Source: Hymenoscyphus infarciens
Lineage: Eukaryota; Ascomycota; Leotiomycetes; Helotiales; Helotiaceae
Direction: 5' to 3'
Length of the DNA: 64,000 nt
Assembly: GCA_001414345.1 (NCBI GenBank)
Contig: LLCB01000023.1
Coordinates: 280,943 to 344,942 of the forward strand
Of the stretch, positions 34,744 through 48,713 are shown one piece after another. The notes under the pieces were generated by a model that did no database searches, was not told where the DNA came from, and saw only the letters and a list, made by a program, of their open reading frames with translations. The number at the start of each line of letters is the position of its first letter. The stretch's first letter is position 1. The position numbers and the translations under genes are program-made.

Positions 34744-37700
34744 GTTAAGTATATGTCACTCAATACTGGTGTTGCTGTCTGGTGGAGGTGTTTTCGCGAC
34801 AAGGAATTTGTCCAGGCTTTCGCGCGAAAATCGTGTCAGCTGATTGCCCCGCCAAATGGCTGAATTTCTGCCATTTCTCTATGACAAAGATCACGAATAA
34901 ATTTATATAAATCAAACCAAAAGAAGGTCCTTTTTTGCTGGTTTCCTCAAACAACCTTGAAAGGTAAACAGGAACAGTTCCCCTCTTCCAGAAAGGATAA
35001 CCGAGACCGCAAGAGAATTTTCAACTTGGTTAATTGACAACAGCAGGATAGATATAGGAAGTTCTTTATTGGGGTTCTATCCACAACAACAAGATATGAC
35101 CAAGTTGGATATAGGCTTGCTATCCAGCATCAATCAGTGACATCCATGCTTTAGAAAAAACCCACAGCTCAACACTCACCTTCCTAATAAGAGGTAAAGT
35201 CTCATTCAGTTTATCTTCTTGATGAACGTAGAATCAAATTCGACAGCACTTTGTTCTTCGACAACAAGTATGCGTTTTTCAGAATAGAATACGCTGAAGA
35301 ATAGAAATATAACATACAACGGGAAAAATGAGAGCCTGTGAATACTCCAATAATTACGTAGTGCATTCACTCTTAGCGCTTTCAAGCTCTCTAACTCTGT
35401 GGTACAAGATGTTTAAAGCCTGGCGGTACCACTAGTAGATGAAAATATTCAGGTAGGCACAATTACTCAAATAAGATGTTGCTTCTTGATTTACAAAGTT
35501 TGGAGCTTTTATACTCTGTAGACGGTTTATAAAATAACTAACTGCTTTTCAACTTTATTTCTTCTATTCTTACTTGCCCTGCAACTCTTCTCATACAGCT
35601 ATTAACACCGTCATAATATATTGTCTTGTGAAAAGAAGAATTGGTTGATGAATACGGAAGGTGGCGTTGGAGAAACACAGGGGGACCCACTACAATCTCT
35701 TGGTTTCTCTTATACCACATATGCGTAGAAATAACGTTAACAGTGGTGCATAAAAGTCATGAAAGTGATCCCTTCAAGCTTGAGCTAAATTTATTCAAGA
35801 AATCCTTTTAAACTAGCAGACTTTATTCTTCTCAGGTGGCGATAGAGAATGGATATTGCGAAATTAACAGCCTCTCTTCTGGAATTCAGAATTGTGATGA
35901 TAGCTTTGCTGTACTTTTATGGAACTGTCATGAGGAATAAACGTTGTAGTAGGGGTGAAAGGCCGAACCTGGTTGCAACGATACTAGCTACAATCTTCCT
36001 TGCCTTTCCAAATGCTGGGATAAATATAAAAGATCTCCAATATAAAGCGAGTGTGCAGATCGCACGATGTTAACGGAACGTACAAATCATTGGTATCGTA
36101 GGAGAAATTCCCACTTCAAATACGTTTTCGGCTATTGGTAGGCGACCTACGAATAGCCACAAATACACGATGGAAAAGAAAGTAGTCAACTTCGAAGTAC
36201 TAAACAAAACTTGCATAAGTATCAAGTTACAGCGTGTCACACGCTCCACAGTGCATATACGGAAGTGCTCTCCGCGAAAGAACTGCCGGCGTCACATCCC
36301 CAGTAGAAGACAAGGGCATGCAGGCTCACCACTTTTAATTTTTTTTTAGATATTTTCGATTTTGGAGAGCTTTTCAGATGAAAAGAAGAAGTATCGACAA
36401 GGGAGGGCAAGTATTGTAGGGGACTTCCCATTTGCACCCCTACATTTCCAACCGAGTCTCGACTTCAATTACACATTCAAAAGCTCAGTACGCGGAGTTA
36501 TCCCAGCAGGTGACCACTCTTTACGAGGGTGATCAATGAAAGACCAGTTTGTAGCAGTACACAAGCATCCTCATCCTTCAGTTTGACAAATCAAAACTCC
36601 TTGATCAAGGAGCTCAAGCCATCAATTTGCAAGTCCGTCGCACGTACAGAGTACGAAGGAATCTTTCACCAAAAAGATGACACCGAATAAGCTCGTTTCA
36701 AAGCCGGCCTCCCAACTTTTAAGAACAAGTTCCACCATCGAGATGCAGAACCCATGTTGTACTCTGCCATCTACCCCTCATTTCACAAGCGACTAGGAAA
36801 CGAAACATGAATTGCCGTGTGGGGGTGGGTCAACGCTCCCTCCACTATTTCTGAACCTACAATACAAACAATGTATATCACCAGCGTTCTAAGTGTTCAA
36901 CCCCTGTTATCAGGGTATTTGCGACACGCGTACCCATGGGTTCTCAACGAGTTAATGTCGTATCACGGCGGCCCGAGCCTAGAAACAGCTGTACCAATTT
37001 ACCCCCAGTGGATCAACGGAAAAAACCTCACAATTACAAAATACATCCGATAAATAAATTCAAAGACCGGAGACAGGAAAAAGGAAAGAAAATAAAGGCA
37101 CGCAAATCGTACTCGTCAGGTCGCACCAGCCTGTACCCCAGTGATCTTATCGAAGAAGAAGAAAAAGAAAGAAAAAAGCAGAACATTTAGCCTATTCTCT
37201 AGCCCGTCCCGCACCGTACCGCACCGCACATATCCGAACAAATAGCATGCATGGTGGGGTTTAGGAAACTAACGTGATTTTATATTTAAACAAGCAGGTT
37301 CTGTTGGGTTGGTGCTCCAAGTATTTGTTTAGGCCATGATGTTGCAATACTTCTTGCGTGCTACAAAGGGAAAAATATCTGAATCACATACTGCATTGAG
37401 AAGAAAGACCTCTTTGCGAGAAACCCTGCAAAGATCGCAGTGCAGTTGATGATTGAGAGAGGATTTTAAACTCCTCAGAGGAACACCCAAAAGGATACCT
37501 CGTAATTTAGGACTTCTGTCTCGGGTAATAAACGTCCAGTCCAAAAACACGGCACCTGGTTGGCCCTCAATGGGTATCCCCTTGTTGTTAGTTTCTAGCG
37601 AGCCCGATTTGGATAATGAACCTTCTTTGCGAATGCTGGACTCAAATACTGACTTTTGATGCTAAGTGCAAATCACGGTTCTTTGTGTTGGCAAAAAGCT

Positions 37701-38482
37701 GAAAGAAGAGGATTTCACTAATTCTCCAAAACCAGTGTGCTACTCGAGTAAGGTATGAAAAAGCACAAGAAGTAGTTATTGCGCAGCTCAACTCAACTTG
37801 CCTTTACTCTGCTCAAGTATATAAGAACGATGCCTGCGTAGTCTTGAGTAACTACCGTTTTTAGGCTACTCAGATCAATGCTTGAGTAGTTGGGTATGTG
37901 GCTCCCACTCTGTCCACAACAAGCAACTGCAAGCCAAGCCCGCAGGACAGGCAATGCCCTATCTAACTGAGGATTTTTGTCACCTTGGACTGCTTCTTAT
38001 TCTTGCTTCCTCTATCCATTCCGACATTCTTCCTGTACTGTCCACTGAGTAACTTCATTCTCAGCTATTGTCATAATCACATAAAATCCTCAGTTCTAGA
38101 CACTCTCGTGAACCTTGTAATCTGAGCCCTCCCTCATATCGCATTAGTAAATTGATTACGATTTCACAAAACCCAAAGTTACCTCCCACCAGACAGTGCT
38201 GCTCTAGTCTTAAGAGTCAGCCTTTTATCACTCTCTAAAACACCATACTCATGAACAAAAATAATGCCTCGAAACATGACTAGTAAATTCGTGGGTATAT
38301 GAATTAAAATCGTAACTCTCCCAAAACGAATCTTTTAAAAACATATCCACCCCACCATATAAGCGCTTATTATGTACATTCCACCGCCAACCCCACAAAT
38401 ACACCCTCTGTATATACCGGGCTTCCTTCCGTCTCTAAAATGGCGTATCAACAAAGAAACCTCCATCGCACAACCCAACTCA
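34744..38482. other. 3.7 kb gene-free region
   Basis: Contains the Eco1 promoter (left) and the 3' flank of the ABC transporter (right). The frames are short and without resemblance. From 37740 to 37890 the core CTTGAGTA or its complement recurs four times (near 37740, 37812, 37843 and 37881), possibly a regulatory cluster or the remnant of a small inverted-repeat element. No RIP signature. Confidence 0.5.
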
Positions 38483-41400
38483 CTATTTTCTCTTCCGCCA
38501 CTTGCCCCATTTCATCCTCGCCAGCTTCAAAAGCCCATAAGCCAACCCCCTATAAACAACAGTACAAATCCCCAACCAAAGAATATTCATCCCAGGATTT
38601 GTATTCAATCGGTACAAGTCCAAAACTTGAATCCCATTCTCAATCGGACAATGTCCATCTGGTAATCTCTGCATCTCATTACAAGTGAACTTGATATCTC
38701 TCAGAGAATAAGGGGCAAGATTTCGCGTCGCGTAGCCGAGAGGAGAGAGATAATTCATATCGAAGAGGAAGCGTGGCATGGTGATTGAGAGGACGCCGGA
38801 CATGATTTGCGCGACGGAGAGGAAGAGGGAGGTTACGTTAATGGCGAAGCCCGTGTGGGCGAAGATAGTATTGAACTGTTGTTGTGGAGGTTAGTGAGTT
38901 GTCAAATGAGGGAAAGGGGGAAAATTACCATGATACCGAGACTTTCGCCACAAGACACGATGCAGAAACAGTTGAAGAAGCAGACGAAGAACATCTGAAC
39001 TGTTCGTGGGAGACCACCCGCTAGACAGACAAGAACTGCAAATATCAGAGAAGATCCGATTTCGAAGGGTACCTCAAGTGTCAGATATTGTAAGAAGAAT
39101 GCTTCGACTCCGTATGTTCCATCATCATTTTCTCGGTAGAAGACGTCTTTCTCGACTGGGTAGACTGCAATGTTTTGGAGCATTCCGACAAAGTAGAAGG
39201 CACAGAATTCTTGTATGAAACCTAATCTCGTTTGCACAGAGGGGTAATCGTGCTTGAGAGGAGCGAAGAAGAGTGTAAGAATAATAGCTAGACCGAGAAC
39301 TTGCATTATTCTGGCTACCAAGAGAGGAGGCTGCCGCCTGAAATTTATCGAGGCGCGGTGCACAAGAATAGGATATGCAGAGAAGAATGAAGAGGGCTTC
39401 CGAATGAGAGCACCAAGTTCAGCTGGGGTAGAAATGGCAGTTGGCTGAGCAGCGGTATGGAAATCGCCATTGGTCCAGGCAGAGATGAGACCATGAACTT
39501 TTAGCCTACTAGCTTCCTCTCGTGAGGACTGTTGCAAATCGACGGTGATGAGATCTAGTGCAAAATCAGCTGGATTGGTGGTGGTCGGGCAAACATAACC
39601 TTGGGATGCAAAATGAGGTAGCATTTTGCTCGCTTCACCAGCATAAACTAGCGATCCGCCTCTTGCGAGGAGGAGTACATTTCCAAATTGCTGAAATAGA
39701 TCTGATCGAGCTTGATGGATTGTAAGAATGAGAGTCCGTCCTTCATTGGCCAGCCCTCTAAGCACGTCCATTATTGAAGAAGCAGTGAAAGCATCGAGTC
39801 CAGAAGTCGGTTCATCTAAAAGAAGAACACGGGGGTCTGTCAGAATCTGAACAGCGATTGATACACGCCGTTTCTCCCCTCCAGAAATCCCCTTGATCAT
39901 CTCAGATCCAATCAAATTGTCCGCGCAATCTTTTAAAGATAATTTCATGAGAACCTCCTCTGCCCGTTGGTTCTTTTGCTCTTTCGACATGAATGAGGGT
40001 AACCGAAGTCCCGCTGAAAACCGGAGCGTTTCACGAACTGTGAGAGATGGAAGAAGCGCATCATCATCTTGACACACATAAGAGCACACAGATCTAACGA
40101 CTGAGTCTGAAGGTATAGCGGAATTGAAGGTCATATCTCCAGTTTGTCGATACTGTGTATTGATGTTGCTGTGAAGTCGCAGTGCCATGGAATTCAAAAG
40201 ACTTGTTTTCCCAGAACCAGAAGGTCCCATAATAACATTCAAAGTTCCTGATCGAAATTGGGCAGTGATGGGATGGAGAATCGTCTTTGTGGGAAGCTTT
40301 CGACCCAAAATAGTCCTTTTGTCGACTGCCAGGCCGAATTTTTCAAGTCCGATATCGACTGTTCTAGTCTCAGCAGACCTCACAGCCATTTTCACTTTTC
40401 CTGCAGACAAATCCTCTTCGGTGTGGCGAGCTTTGGCAATAATCATTTCGACCTTCAAGAATCGGAGACCAATCCACGCACTCGTATAAAACATTATGAC
40501 ATACGCGAGAAGAATGATAATCGGCCTGATCACCCAGTTGTGCGGAAATGCCAATGAGTCCATAATAAACGCGCCGGTGTAAGGATCACAAGAGGGGTCG
40601 GATTCTCCACCAGGAAGTGGGCAGTCATAGAATTGTCCAACAAATTCATTGGCAGCCAAAGCCGCAAAGGCGTAGTATAAATATGCAGTCCATTTCAACC
40701 ACCTGACATACACCGGTATGGTGTTTGCTTGGACGAAGAAACCACAAGCCATAGATTGTATCGTATAGCCCAGGTTGGCGATCAAGGATGCTCCAGCAAA
40801 GTTTCTTGACGCTGCAACACATGCCATCGCATAAGTGACAGCAATGAATTGGCATAAAAGAACGACAGAAAAGAATGTCAAAAACGTTGCAGCCTCAGCT
40901 CTGAACCCGGCCATGTAGTAGAAGATTACTGAATAAAGTAAAGGAACAGGTAAATCTTCAGTGAAGAACCTCGCTAGTCGCCTACTCAACATAAAAGGTA
41001 TGACATCCACAACATTCTCATTGTGTTCTCGATCGAAAAGTGGCATGTCAACAGTCAACCTGTAAGTCTCAAACATGAGAATGAGATAGCCTTGAAGTGC
41101 CGCCGCATTGTATAATGCTCCTTCTCGACTCCTAATACCAGATTGATCCCTAGACATGCCGTAGAAAACCCATCCTGTGATAACTCCCATGCCAACAGCT
41201 TCGAGAAGAGAGCCCGTCATACCAAGGGGGTCTCTCCATGTGACAAGAAGAGTTCGCGAGGTCAAGACTCGAGTCTGTCTCATGAATGGTGAATGGGATG
41301 GCGTTTTGGAAATCGCAACTTTAGTCTGAGTGGGTTGGGTTTTCGTCTCTTTCTCCGGTGAGTTATAGATGTTTTCACTTTCTAGTAGCCAAGCCTTTTG

Positions 41401-42480
41401 AAGTCTCTCGACCCTCGCTATTGAGGAGGCTTCGAGTTCTGGCGTCCGATTATCGACAGCTGCAATATCAATCAAGAACTCTGCTGGGTTAACAAATTCG
41501 GGTAACTCCATGCCGACCTTTTCAAACCAGGGCAAACAATCCGAGGCCTTCCCAGAGTAAACGGGGCTTCCCCTGGTAAGAATAACCAATCCATCGAACA
41601 TGCCCCATATTTCAGACCGTGGTTGATGTATCGTGGTCACAACAGTCCTCCCCTTTCCAGCGAGATGCTTCAAAGTCCTGACAAGCTGAAATGCAGAGGT
41701 TGCGTCTAAGCCGGTAGTTGGCTCGTCCAAAAATAAAACACTAGGATTGCTTAAAAGTTGCACTCCAATGCTTGTGCGTCTCTTTTCACCACCAGAACAA
41801 CCTTTGTGTTGATGATTGCCAATTCTCGTATCTGCACACTCAGTTAATCCAAGCTCTAAAATGACTTCCTCTACTACTTTGCGACGTTCTTCCACTGTTG
41901 TGGGTGGCGGTAATCGTAAATCTGCGGAGTATTGAAGCGTCTCTCGAACCGTGAGAGTCGGTAGGAGGACATCCTGCTGCATAACATACGCGGCTCGTAC
42001 GCTCCGGACTCCTTGAACGCCATTGAATGTTGTCGTCCCTTGAAATGTAATGCGACCACTCGTCATGCGCTCCGCCATTGTGTTCAGCATTGTGGTTTTT
42101 CCAGAACCACTGCCTCCAATTATTGCTGTCAAAGTACCAGCAGCCATTGAAGCCGAAACTGAATGTAGAATCTTCTTCCTCTCCAGTGGTGCCTCTCCGT
42201 CTTGGTTCCGTTTCCGCTTTCCCAATCCCAATCCCAATCCAAATTTCGACAGAGGGGAACTGAATGACGATATATCCACATCGACTGCTAAATTCCGTAT
42301 TTGTATATCCACTGGTTCTACTTCGGAGAGGGATAGGTGGTTGCTCGTAGCAGTGGAGGGGTTCTGTCGCAAAGCATTGGGTTGTTCGTTTTCTTTCGAT
42401 GAATCTCTCGACGATGTATACGTGGTGGCACGATTGTTTGTCCCTGGGGCTTGCTCTCCTGCCTCTATGTCCTTTTCCAT
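38483..42480 (-). CDS. Full-size ABCG (WHITE/YOL075C-type) ABC transporter
   Basis: Exons are complement(38929-42480) and (38483-38875), 1314 aa; the 53 nt intron lies in the last membrane domain. The order is NBD1-TMD1-NBD2-TMD2. NBD1 has Walker A GGSGSGKTT (122-130), signature SGGEKRRTSIG and Walker B VLFLDEPTTGLDA. NBD2 has GPSGSGKTS, SGGEKRRVSIA and VLLLDEPTSGLDA. Both sites are canonical, unlike PDR-type pumps, whose first Walker A lacks the Lys. This places it with yeast YOL075C and animal WHITE rather than with azole-efflux pumps. Each TMD has about six hydrophobic helices and a large loop before the last, containing Cys residues (CPLPGGESDPSCDPY in TMD1). It is an ATP-driven exporter, probably of lipids or hydrophobic compounds; the substrate is not deducible. 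Confidence 0.93.
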
Positions 42481-44155
42481 AATTGTATCCTCCCCTCCTT
42501 GTCGATCAATACCTCACCTTTTTCTTATCTATAGCCTCGGGTGGCGTTGATATCAATTTCGTACTTGGTAATTGTCGGACGAGAAACGATTGAGGCAGTC
42601 GCCCAATTGTCATTTATTTCGGAAAGGTGTAGGTGTAAGGAGACTCGTGAAAGGAAACTTGCCACTCTCACAATAACATGCTGAGTTATCAAAAGGTCGG
42701 AGGTGAATTATTTGCACAGAGAGCGGAAGGACAATGGCCGTTAGGGTATAAAGGAAGACGGGGGGGGGGCAGGTTCAATCTTGAAGTGGGCCATGACATT
42801 GAGAGCACATGGCCGTCGCATTGAGGCAATATCACGAAAAAGGAGAAGGAAAATGAGAAGGAGGAAGACGGCGAAGTACAGGGTAGGGAACATGATCGAG
42901 GGTTCTTCGTATGGCCATTTGTTCGTCATCTACCATGTTGAGGAGATTGAGGAGCCCGGGCCAGCGAGCCAGCGAGCCAGCGTACACGGGAAACACCTCG
43001 GTGAAATGGTCCCCCACCTCTCCACCAACGGCGCATTTTGCACCACCTGATTGATGGCTTGCTGGCCAAAAAAGATCAGCAAGCCCTCAACCTTGCTCAA
43101 ACGAAAAAAAGCACCATTCACAATCCCTCGGGGAATTTTGATAATTTTGATAGCTCGCGTGCAGGAGAAAGAGAAATCAGCCATTGAGAGGACTTTCGGT
43201 GCTTCCACCCGGTCGGGCTCGCTTACAGCCACAAGGTGAGGTCAAAGAGCAGATGAACCCTGAGGGTTCCACGATCCACGCAATGGCACGCATTGAAGCA
43301 AACTCAATGAACGGGCCCGGCCCAGGCAACAGATTAAAAGAAGCTCAAGGATGGCCCTGCAAGAGGTCGCTTCGCAAGCGATGTCAAAGAGAAGAAAAAA
43401 CAATTAAATAAACCTCCGAGGTTCAATCTGATCAACTTCTTTAACGGTTCAAACATGCAGAAACTCAGACTGTTAGATCATCATTGCATGCATCGGGAAT
43501 GGTTCCAACCAATGCCATCCTACCATCTGAGCCTTCTGGAGATCCTAACAAATTGGGAAAATGACATCTTTCAATTGAACAACACCTTTACAACAAACGA
43601 ACAGCCTATTAGAATATTCAAGAACGAAAATCAAATGACCTCGATAAAGAAAGAGATCCTCCCGCAGCATCCCAATGCCGAAACGAAAGTTCCTTTACAA
43701 CTTCTTTCTTCATATACTTTTCTTAAGAAGTTCACTAACAGAAAAAGAAAAACTTGCAAAAATTCATACGACTAGCCGATCAATGTCACAAAACAGAAAC
43801 CATCTTCCATAACTTTGCCGCGGCGGTTTGTAGGACTCTTTCTCGCAAAAGGGAGTGTTTCCTTGCCGGTGTAGGAGAGGCAGGCTTTCCTTCGGGCACG
43901 CCTACTTTTGTTAGTAATGTGTGAAAACATCTAGAAGGATTGAAGAAAGAATATTGAGAATATTCATGAACTTGATGTCTAGATTCTTCTACATACTCTC
44001 GTAAAGATTTTCGGAGGTGATAAAAGGAGAAAAGCTGAGGACTCTTACATTTGTTCAGGGTATAAACTCCACATCTTCCCAGAAAGTTGAGTATTTCCAA
44101 ATGGCCACGTTACTTATCGTTGTCCAGATGGGCCTCTTTCCGGGAATATCTCTTA
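42481..44155. other. Intergenic region, no gene seen
   Basis: Promoter side of the ABC transporter on the left and 3' flank of the ankyrin gene on the right. Plus-strand frames at 42781-43050 and 43184-43775 have no resemblance to known proteins. A GCCAGCGA triplication lies at 42960-42982. Confidence 0.5.
42960..42982 (+). repeat. Short tandem repeat GCCAGCGA x2.9
   Basis: Two full copies and one 7-base partial copy of GCCAGCGA in direct succession. It lies in intergenic DNA about 480 bp upstream of the ABC transporter start. Confidence 0.8.
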
Positions 44156-47100
44156 TCAATCATCAGAAATCCCAGAAATATCACCGGTGAGCAGCAGGGT
44201 ATATACTCCCACGTGGTTATTCTCCTTTGCCAACATAAGGGCTGTTTTTCCATCTTTCGATTTGTTGCCGAGAGAAGGTCGGGCATGTGGAAGTAATACT
44301 TTGACGATGTCTTCAATGCCGCTCAGTGCCATAAGCGGTGTTTGGCCTTCTTTGTCGGCCAGGTTATGGTCAATTTCAGGTCGTTCGCAGAGCCATTCGG
44401 TGAGCTCGATGTTGCACTCCGCTGCCCAAGATAACAGAGTTCTCCCAGCACTATCTTGAGAGTTGAGACCTATTTTAGATTGCTGGTGCCCCAGGAGATA
44501 TTTCAACATGTTGACATTGCTGTTGCATACCTGAATCCAGCGACTTGTTGAGTCTTCCCTGAGAAGCTGGTCTTCGAATGTCTGAACTTCTTTGGTTCTT
44601 AAAACGGAGCCATGTGGTTCTGCTGCTTGTAGTCCAGTCCAGGCGTATGATAAAATGGTATCGCTTTCCTCATTGTCTGGGTCCTTGAGAAGCTCAAGCA
44701 TTCGAGCCAAACCTTGAACCCCACGTTGGCTTCTAGTTGCGGATTTATCCTTAGTGCTATATATGGCCCTCGCATAAAATTTTCCAAGCTCCTCCAATAC
44801 CGTGCTTCCATGCGTCGGAAGACAAAGTGAGTATGCCCACCACAAGAGACTTTCCGCTCGTTCCCATTCGCTTTCTGTATGATGGGGCGGTACAACAACT
44901 TCGCAAATCCTCTCAAATACTCCTTCAGTACTTGGCATTTTTTTGGCAGCATGAAGAGCAGAGAAAACGCAGGCGTAAGCAGCATCTTTTGATCCCAGTC
45001 CAGTGTCTTCAAAAATCTTCACAATCGAGACCACGTGTGTATTAACAAGCTGGAATCCCCGCCGATTGTCCCCATTATTCATTTTGGACTTGAAACTCGT
45101 TGTTCCTCCAATATCGTCTACTATTTGCTCTGAGACACTCACAAGAAATGCTACAAACAGATCTTGAGCGAAGAAGAATCTTAAACCCGAGTCACCTGTC
45201 GTGGTCGCGGTCCTAAGTAACCGTAGCTCTAAGGGCAGAGGTGCTTCTCTTGATGGTTGGAAACCATAAAACAAACCCTGACCTTTAGCGGGAGCTTCAA
45301 TGACACTACTCTCAAGTTGGATCCAATTCTCAAATTCACACTTCAATCTCTGCCTTTCCCTCTCGTTTCCAAACCATGCAAGCCCACGTGAACCATATCG
45401 GCGTGTCCAGGCGGAACGATATCGGTAATCGCCTCGAACCGACCATGTCCACAGCCCAATCAAAGCTTCAAGTTCCGGGGCTTTGATTTTCCAAGGTGTC
45501 CAAGATTCTTGGGTTATGTTTTCCCGAGTCACTTCTATCTTAATATCCGCTTGGCCACCAACAAGGACATACTCAGGGCCATCAGCAGCAAAATACCCGT
45601 CGCCACGCACGCTCACCGACCAAGAAAACTGTCCCCTGTCTCTCCATTGAGTCCGAATCTTCGGGCTAGAATCTGAAACTCCAAATAATAACTTCATCAC
45701 TTCTTCGATGGCCCGCTTTAGATCAACAGATGTGTTCCGGACCTCAAATCCCCTCCAATCGATAATTGGGTTTTCAGAGATCGTAGTTAATTCAGCAAGA
45801 CGTACTCTTAACCGGAACAAATTATTGGCCCGATTCGCATAACTAGTGTCGACAAAGATTGGAGCCCCAGCGGGTTGAAGATGTAAACATAGCTGGAAAC
45901 ACCTTGCGAAGTCTCTTTCTACTAACGATGGGTATTCAGGCGTCTCGATAACGAAGGCTAAGTAATCGAGTTCGTGTCCCTCTATAATCTTCCGCATTAT
46001 CGGCGCAATTAAATTGCTATTCGAGCTTAATCTCTGCGTTCGGAGGGAGGCCCTTATGATTGCCATAGAAACAGTGACTGCTAATTGAGCCAAAGCAATA
46101 GCGGGGTGTAAATATCTCAGGCCGATGAATTGCAAAACAAAGCCGAGCATTGTGACAATTACTGCTGGCCAAAGGAAACGAGCATTTATCCCGTTTTTCG
46201 GGGCGGCATGTTCTTCCTTTCGCGATCTCAAATATTCCTGGCCACTTGGGTGCTTTCCTATAAAGGCACCGAACACCTGGTCTCCAATTTTCTGGTTGTC
46301 CATTTGAACCCAATAAATATCTCCATCCCGTTCATTTCCTATGGCTCCCGCGGGTTTCTTGCGGTAATAAGTCTCGTCGGTAACTTGCTCGATAACATAC
46401 GCGCATAGAAACATACCCAAACACAATAAACCCGTGCCGCAAAACGTAACTGGGAAAGCCCAAGAGAATGCTGGGGTGGGGTCGTCTGAAAGATCTGTCG
46501 AACTGAGTCGCTTGGGGGTTATGGGGAATTGTAATTGATAACGATACACGCTTAAAGCGCCAAATACCAAAACGCCTATAAATTTAGAGAGGCAGGGAAT
46601 ATTGGTGGTGTGGTCTTACCTGATTGCAATAACACTCCTAGCAAAGCTGCGACACGGAACCAACTCTCTTGACGTCTTTTGATGCCGATATTCAATGACA
46701 AGTTCGGGCTTCCGGCTCTGGCTGTTTCCCGTTTTAGTCGTTGTTCCCGAAAGATAGCTTCAGTAAAAGAAGCTTCAACAGAAGAAAAAAACGAGCGCTT
46801 CCGAGTCTTGCGTTTTATTTCCCATGCACCTTCATCACCAAGTGATTCATGTATTGGCTCGACTGAATATATATATTTCGGCGTGGTGGACGAAGACTGC
46901 GAAGAATCGGTGGTTTCTTTTCGAGAGCGGAAAACCACTTCTAAGATACTTGGCTTTCCAAAGACTCTTGCTATTCCGCCCTGATTCCAAAGCTCAGCGG
47001 TGGTATCAGAGGTACAAGAAAGGAGTTCTAATTCTGCAACCCCTGGGCTTTCCTGCGCTCTTCCGATGAATGCTTTCAAATTTGGCCCACCAGCTACTCG

Positions 47101-47385
47101 AATTGCCGAAACGACCGCTGTTAGAATCCCAAGTGGTCCCATGGCGAATATGATATTGTCCCAGATGGTGAGAGATTCGCTTAACCATTGTTTTGTGACT
47201 TGCTCGCCAAAGAGTGCGATGATGGGTGCCTATCCAAACTTAGCTTTGAAAAAGAGAAGAGCGGTAAGGCTACGTACCAAATCGGTCGATAGATTGTTCA
47301 CAAAGTCATCCCAGCTCCCAGCATTCGCACCAGACACAAGGCTGAGCATAATACACGCGGTGAGGAGACTTGTTACATGCGCCAT
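44156..47385 (-). CDS. Multi-pass membrane protein with C-terminal ankyrin repeats
   Basis: Exons are complement(47278-47385), (46620-47229) and (44156-46575), 1045 aa; introns are 48 and 44 nt. A signal peptide (MAHVTSLLTACIMLSLVSGANA) is followed by the block APIIALFGEQVTKQWLSES, part of a long N-terminal region that I recognise as strongly conserved in filamentous ascomycetes, where it heads large ankyrin or NACHT-like proteins of unknown role. Further hydrophobic segments lie near residues 60-80, 225-245, 265-290 and 360-410, so it is probably inserted in an internal or plasma membrane. The long middle region has no identified domain. About three ankyrin repeats end the protein (TLLSWAAE, QTPLMALSG, KTALMLAKENNH). 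Ankyrin repeats bind proteins. Function unknown; this is a receptor- or incompatibility-like layout only by analogy. Confidence 0.87.
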
Positions 47386-48713
47386 CTTGCAACATATATT
47401 CTTGTCGCAATGTGAATTACGGAGACACGAGTAAAGTACAGAAATAAAAATGAGCTGAAAACTTCTCGAGGCTGAGGTTGAACACGTCGACCAATAATAA
47501 TCATGCCGCGCGCGACCATGCATGGCCCCAAGATGTGTAACCTTCCCACACCTCACCCAGTTCGCAAAACTCAGGCTGGACAGCAGTGTCTACAAGCCGG
47601 TGCTCGGGTCCTCTTGAAAGAGTAATCCCACAGTGCCTGAGCAGCCACCAGATTAAGGTAGTGACTCGCGAGATACAAAGTTGCCGTATCGTGGAGTTTA
47701 ATTGAATTTGAAAAAGATATGGTATTCAACAGCTTCCCATAAAATAAAATAAACCGGGTGGGTTGTCTCGCTGAAGGCATATCTAGGGATATAATGACCT
47801 CTGGAGGACAACAGGACCTTTAACCCCCCCGATTCCAAGCAGAATGAACTACCAGACACATAAAAGGGGCTCCTTAAATACTCTCTCTGCCAGAACTCGC
47901 AAATCGAAGATCAAAAAACGCGTAAGACACGCCGCGACTTTCGCGAAATCAGAGGACAACTTGGACAAGAACAGGTTGGAACAGCATTTAGCGACTAACT
48001 CTAAACCAAACCAAATCGAGTGACCAGAGTATGAGAACGACCAAGCTTTGAAACCACACTCGTGAGACTCGAAATGGCTGTAACATGAGGTCGTGATGAG
48101 GTTTTGGCACGAAGGAGAATTGGGGACCTGTCAGGTGAGTTTTGCGGCTAGGTTGTGGCTGACGACTAAGTGGCTGGTGATATGTAAGGAGGAGAAGTTT
48201 TGTAAGAAATTTGTTAGGGCTTTCAAAAATACTTGCTGCATTCATGGGGTTGTCCTCGTAATAAGAATGTAATATATAAGAAATTATTGCCATGAAACAA
48301 CAAGATTTTACGAAGTCTCAAGCAGTTGTTCTGGCAGGATGAAAGTTTCAATGAAAAGACATAATTATTTGTATTCTGTGAGCAAATCAGGCATTGTATT
48401 TTAGGAGGAAGGGGAGTCTTCAGGAATTTACCAACCAAATATGAAGAGGGGAACAAATCATGTTCTCTAGACTACTCAGCTCTAATATAACTGTAGCAAT
48501 GGTACATGTGCTAGAATATCCCTATTCTTTGCACTCCCAGGCTTCCTACATCTTTTCTACAGCCGCGTGCTGCCAATACATAAAGTATCTCCTGCACATC
48601 GTACGCTTCTCTTGCAAATCCTCCACTGGTGTGTTTGTTTATTCTTGCCCCTCAACTTCTACATTACCGCCATTTCAATTTCTACATAAAGGTATCTCGA
48701 AGACTCGACCTCG
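47386..48713. other. Intergenic region, no gene seen
   Basis: Promoter of the ankyrin gene on the left, 3' flank of the next minus-strand gene on the right. Only short frames without resemblance. Confidence 0.5.

Noticed and set aside
38483..42480. Reading the ABC transporter as a PDR-type multidrug pump
   Set aside because: Both Walker A sites are canonical, while PDR pumps have a degenerate first Walker A; the WHITE/YOL075C group fits better.
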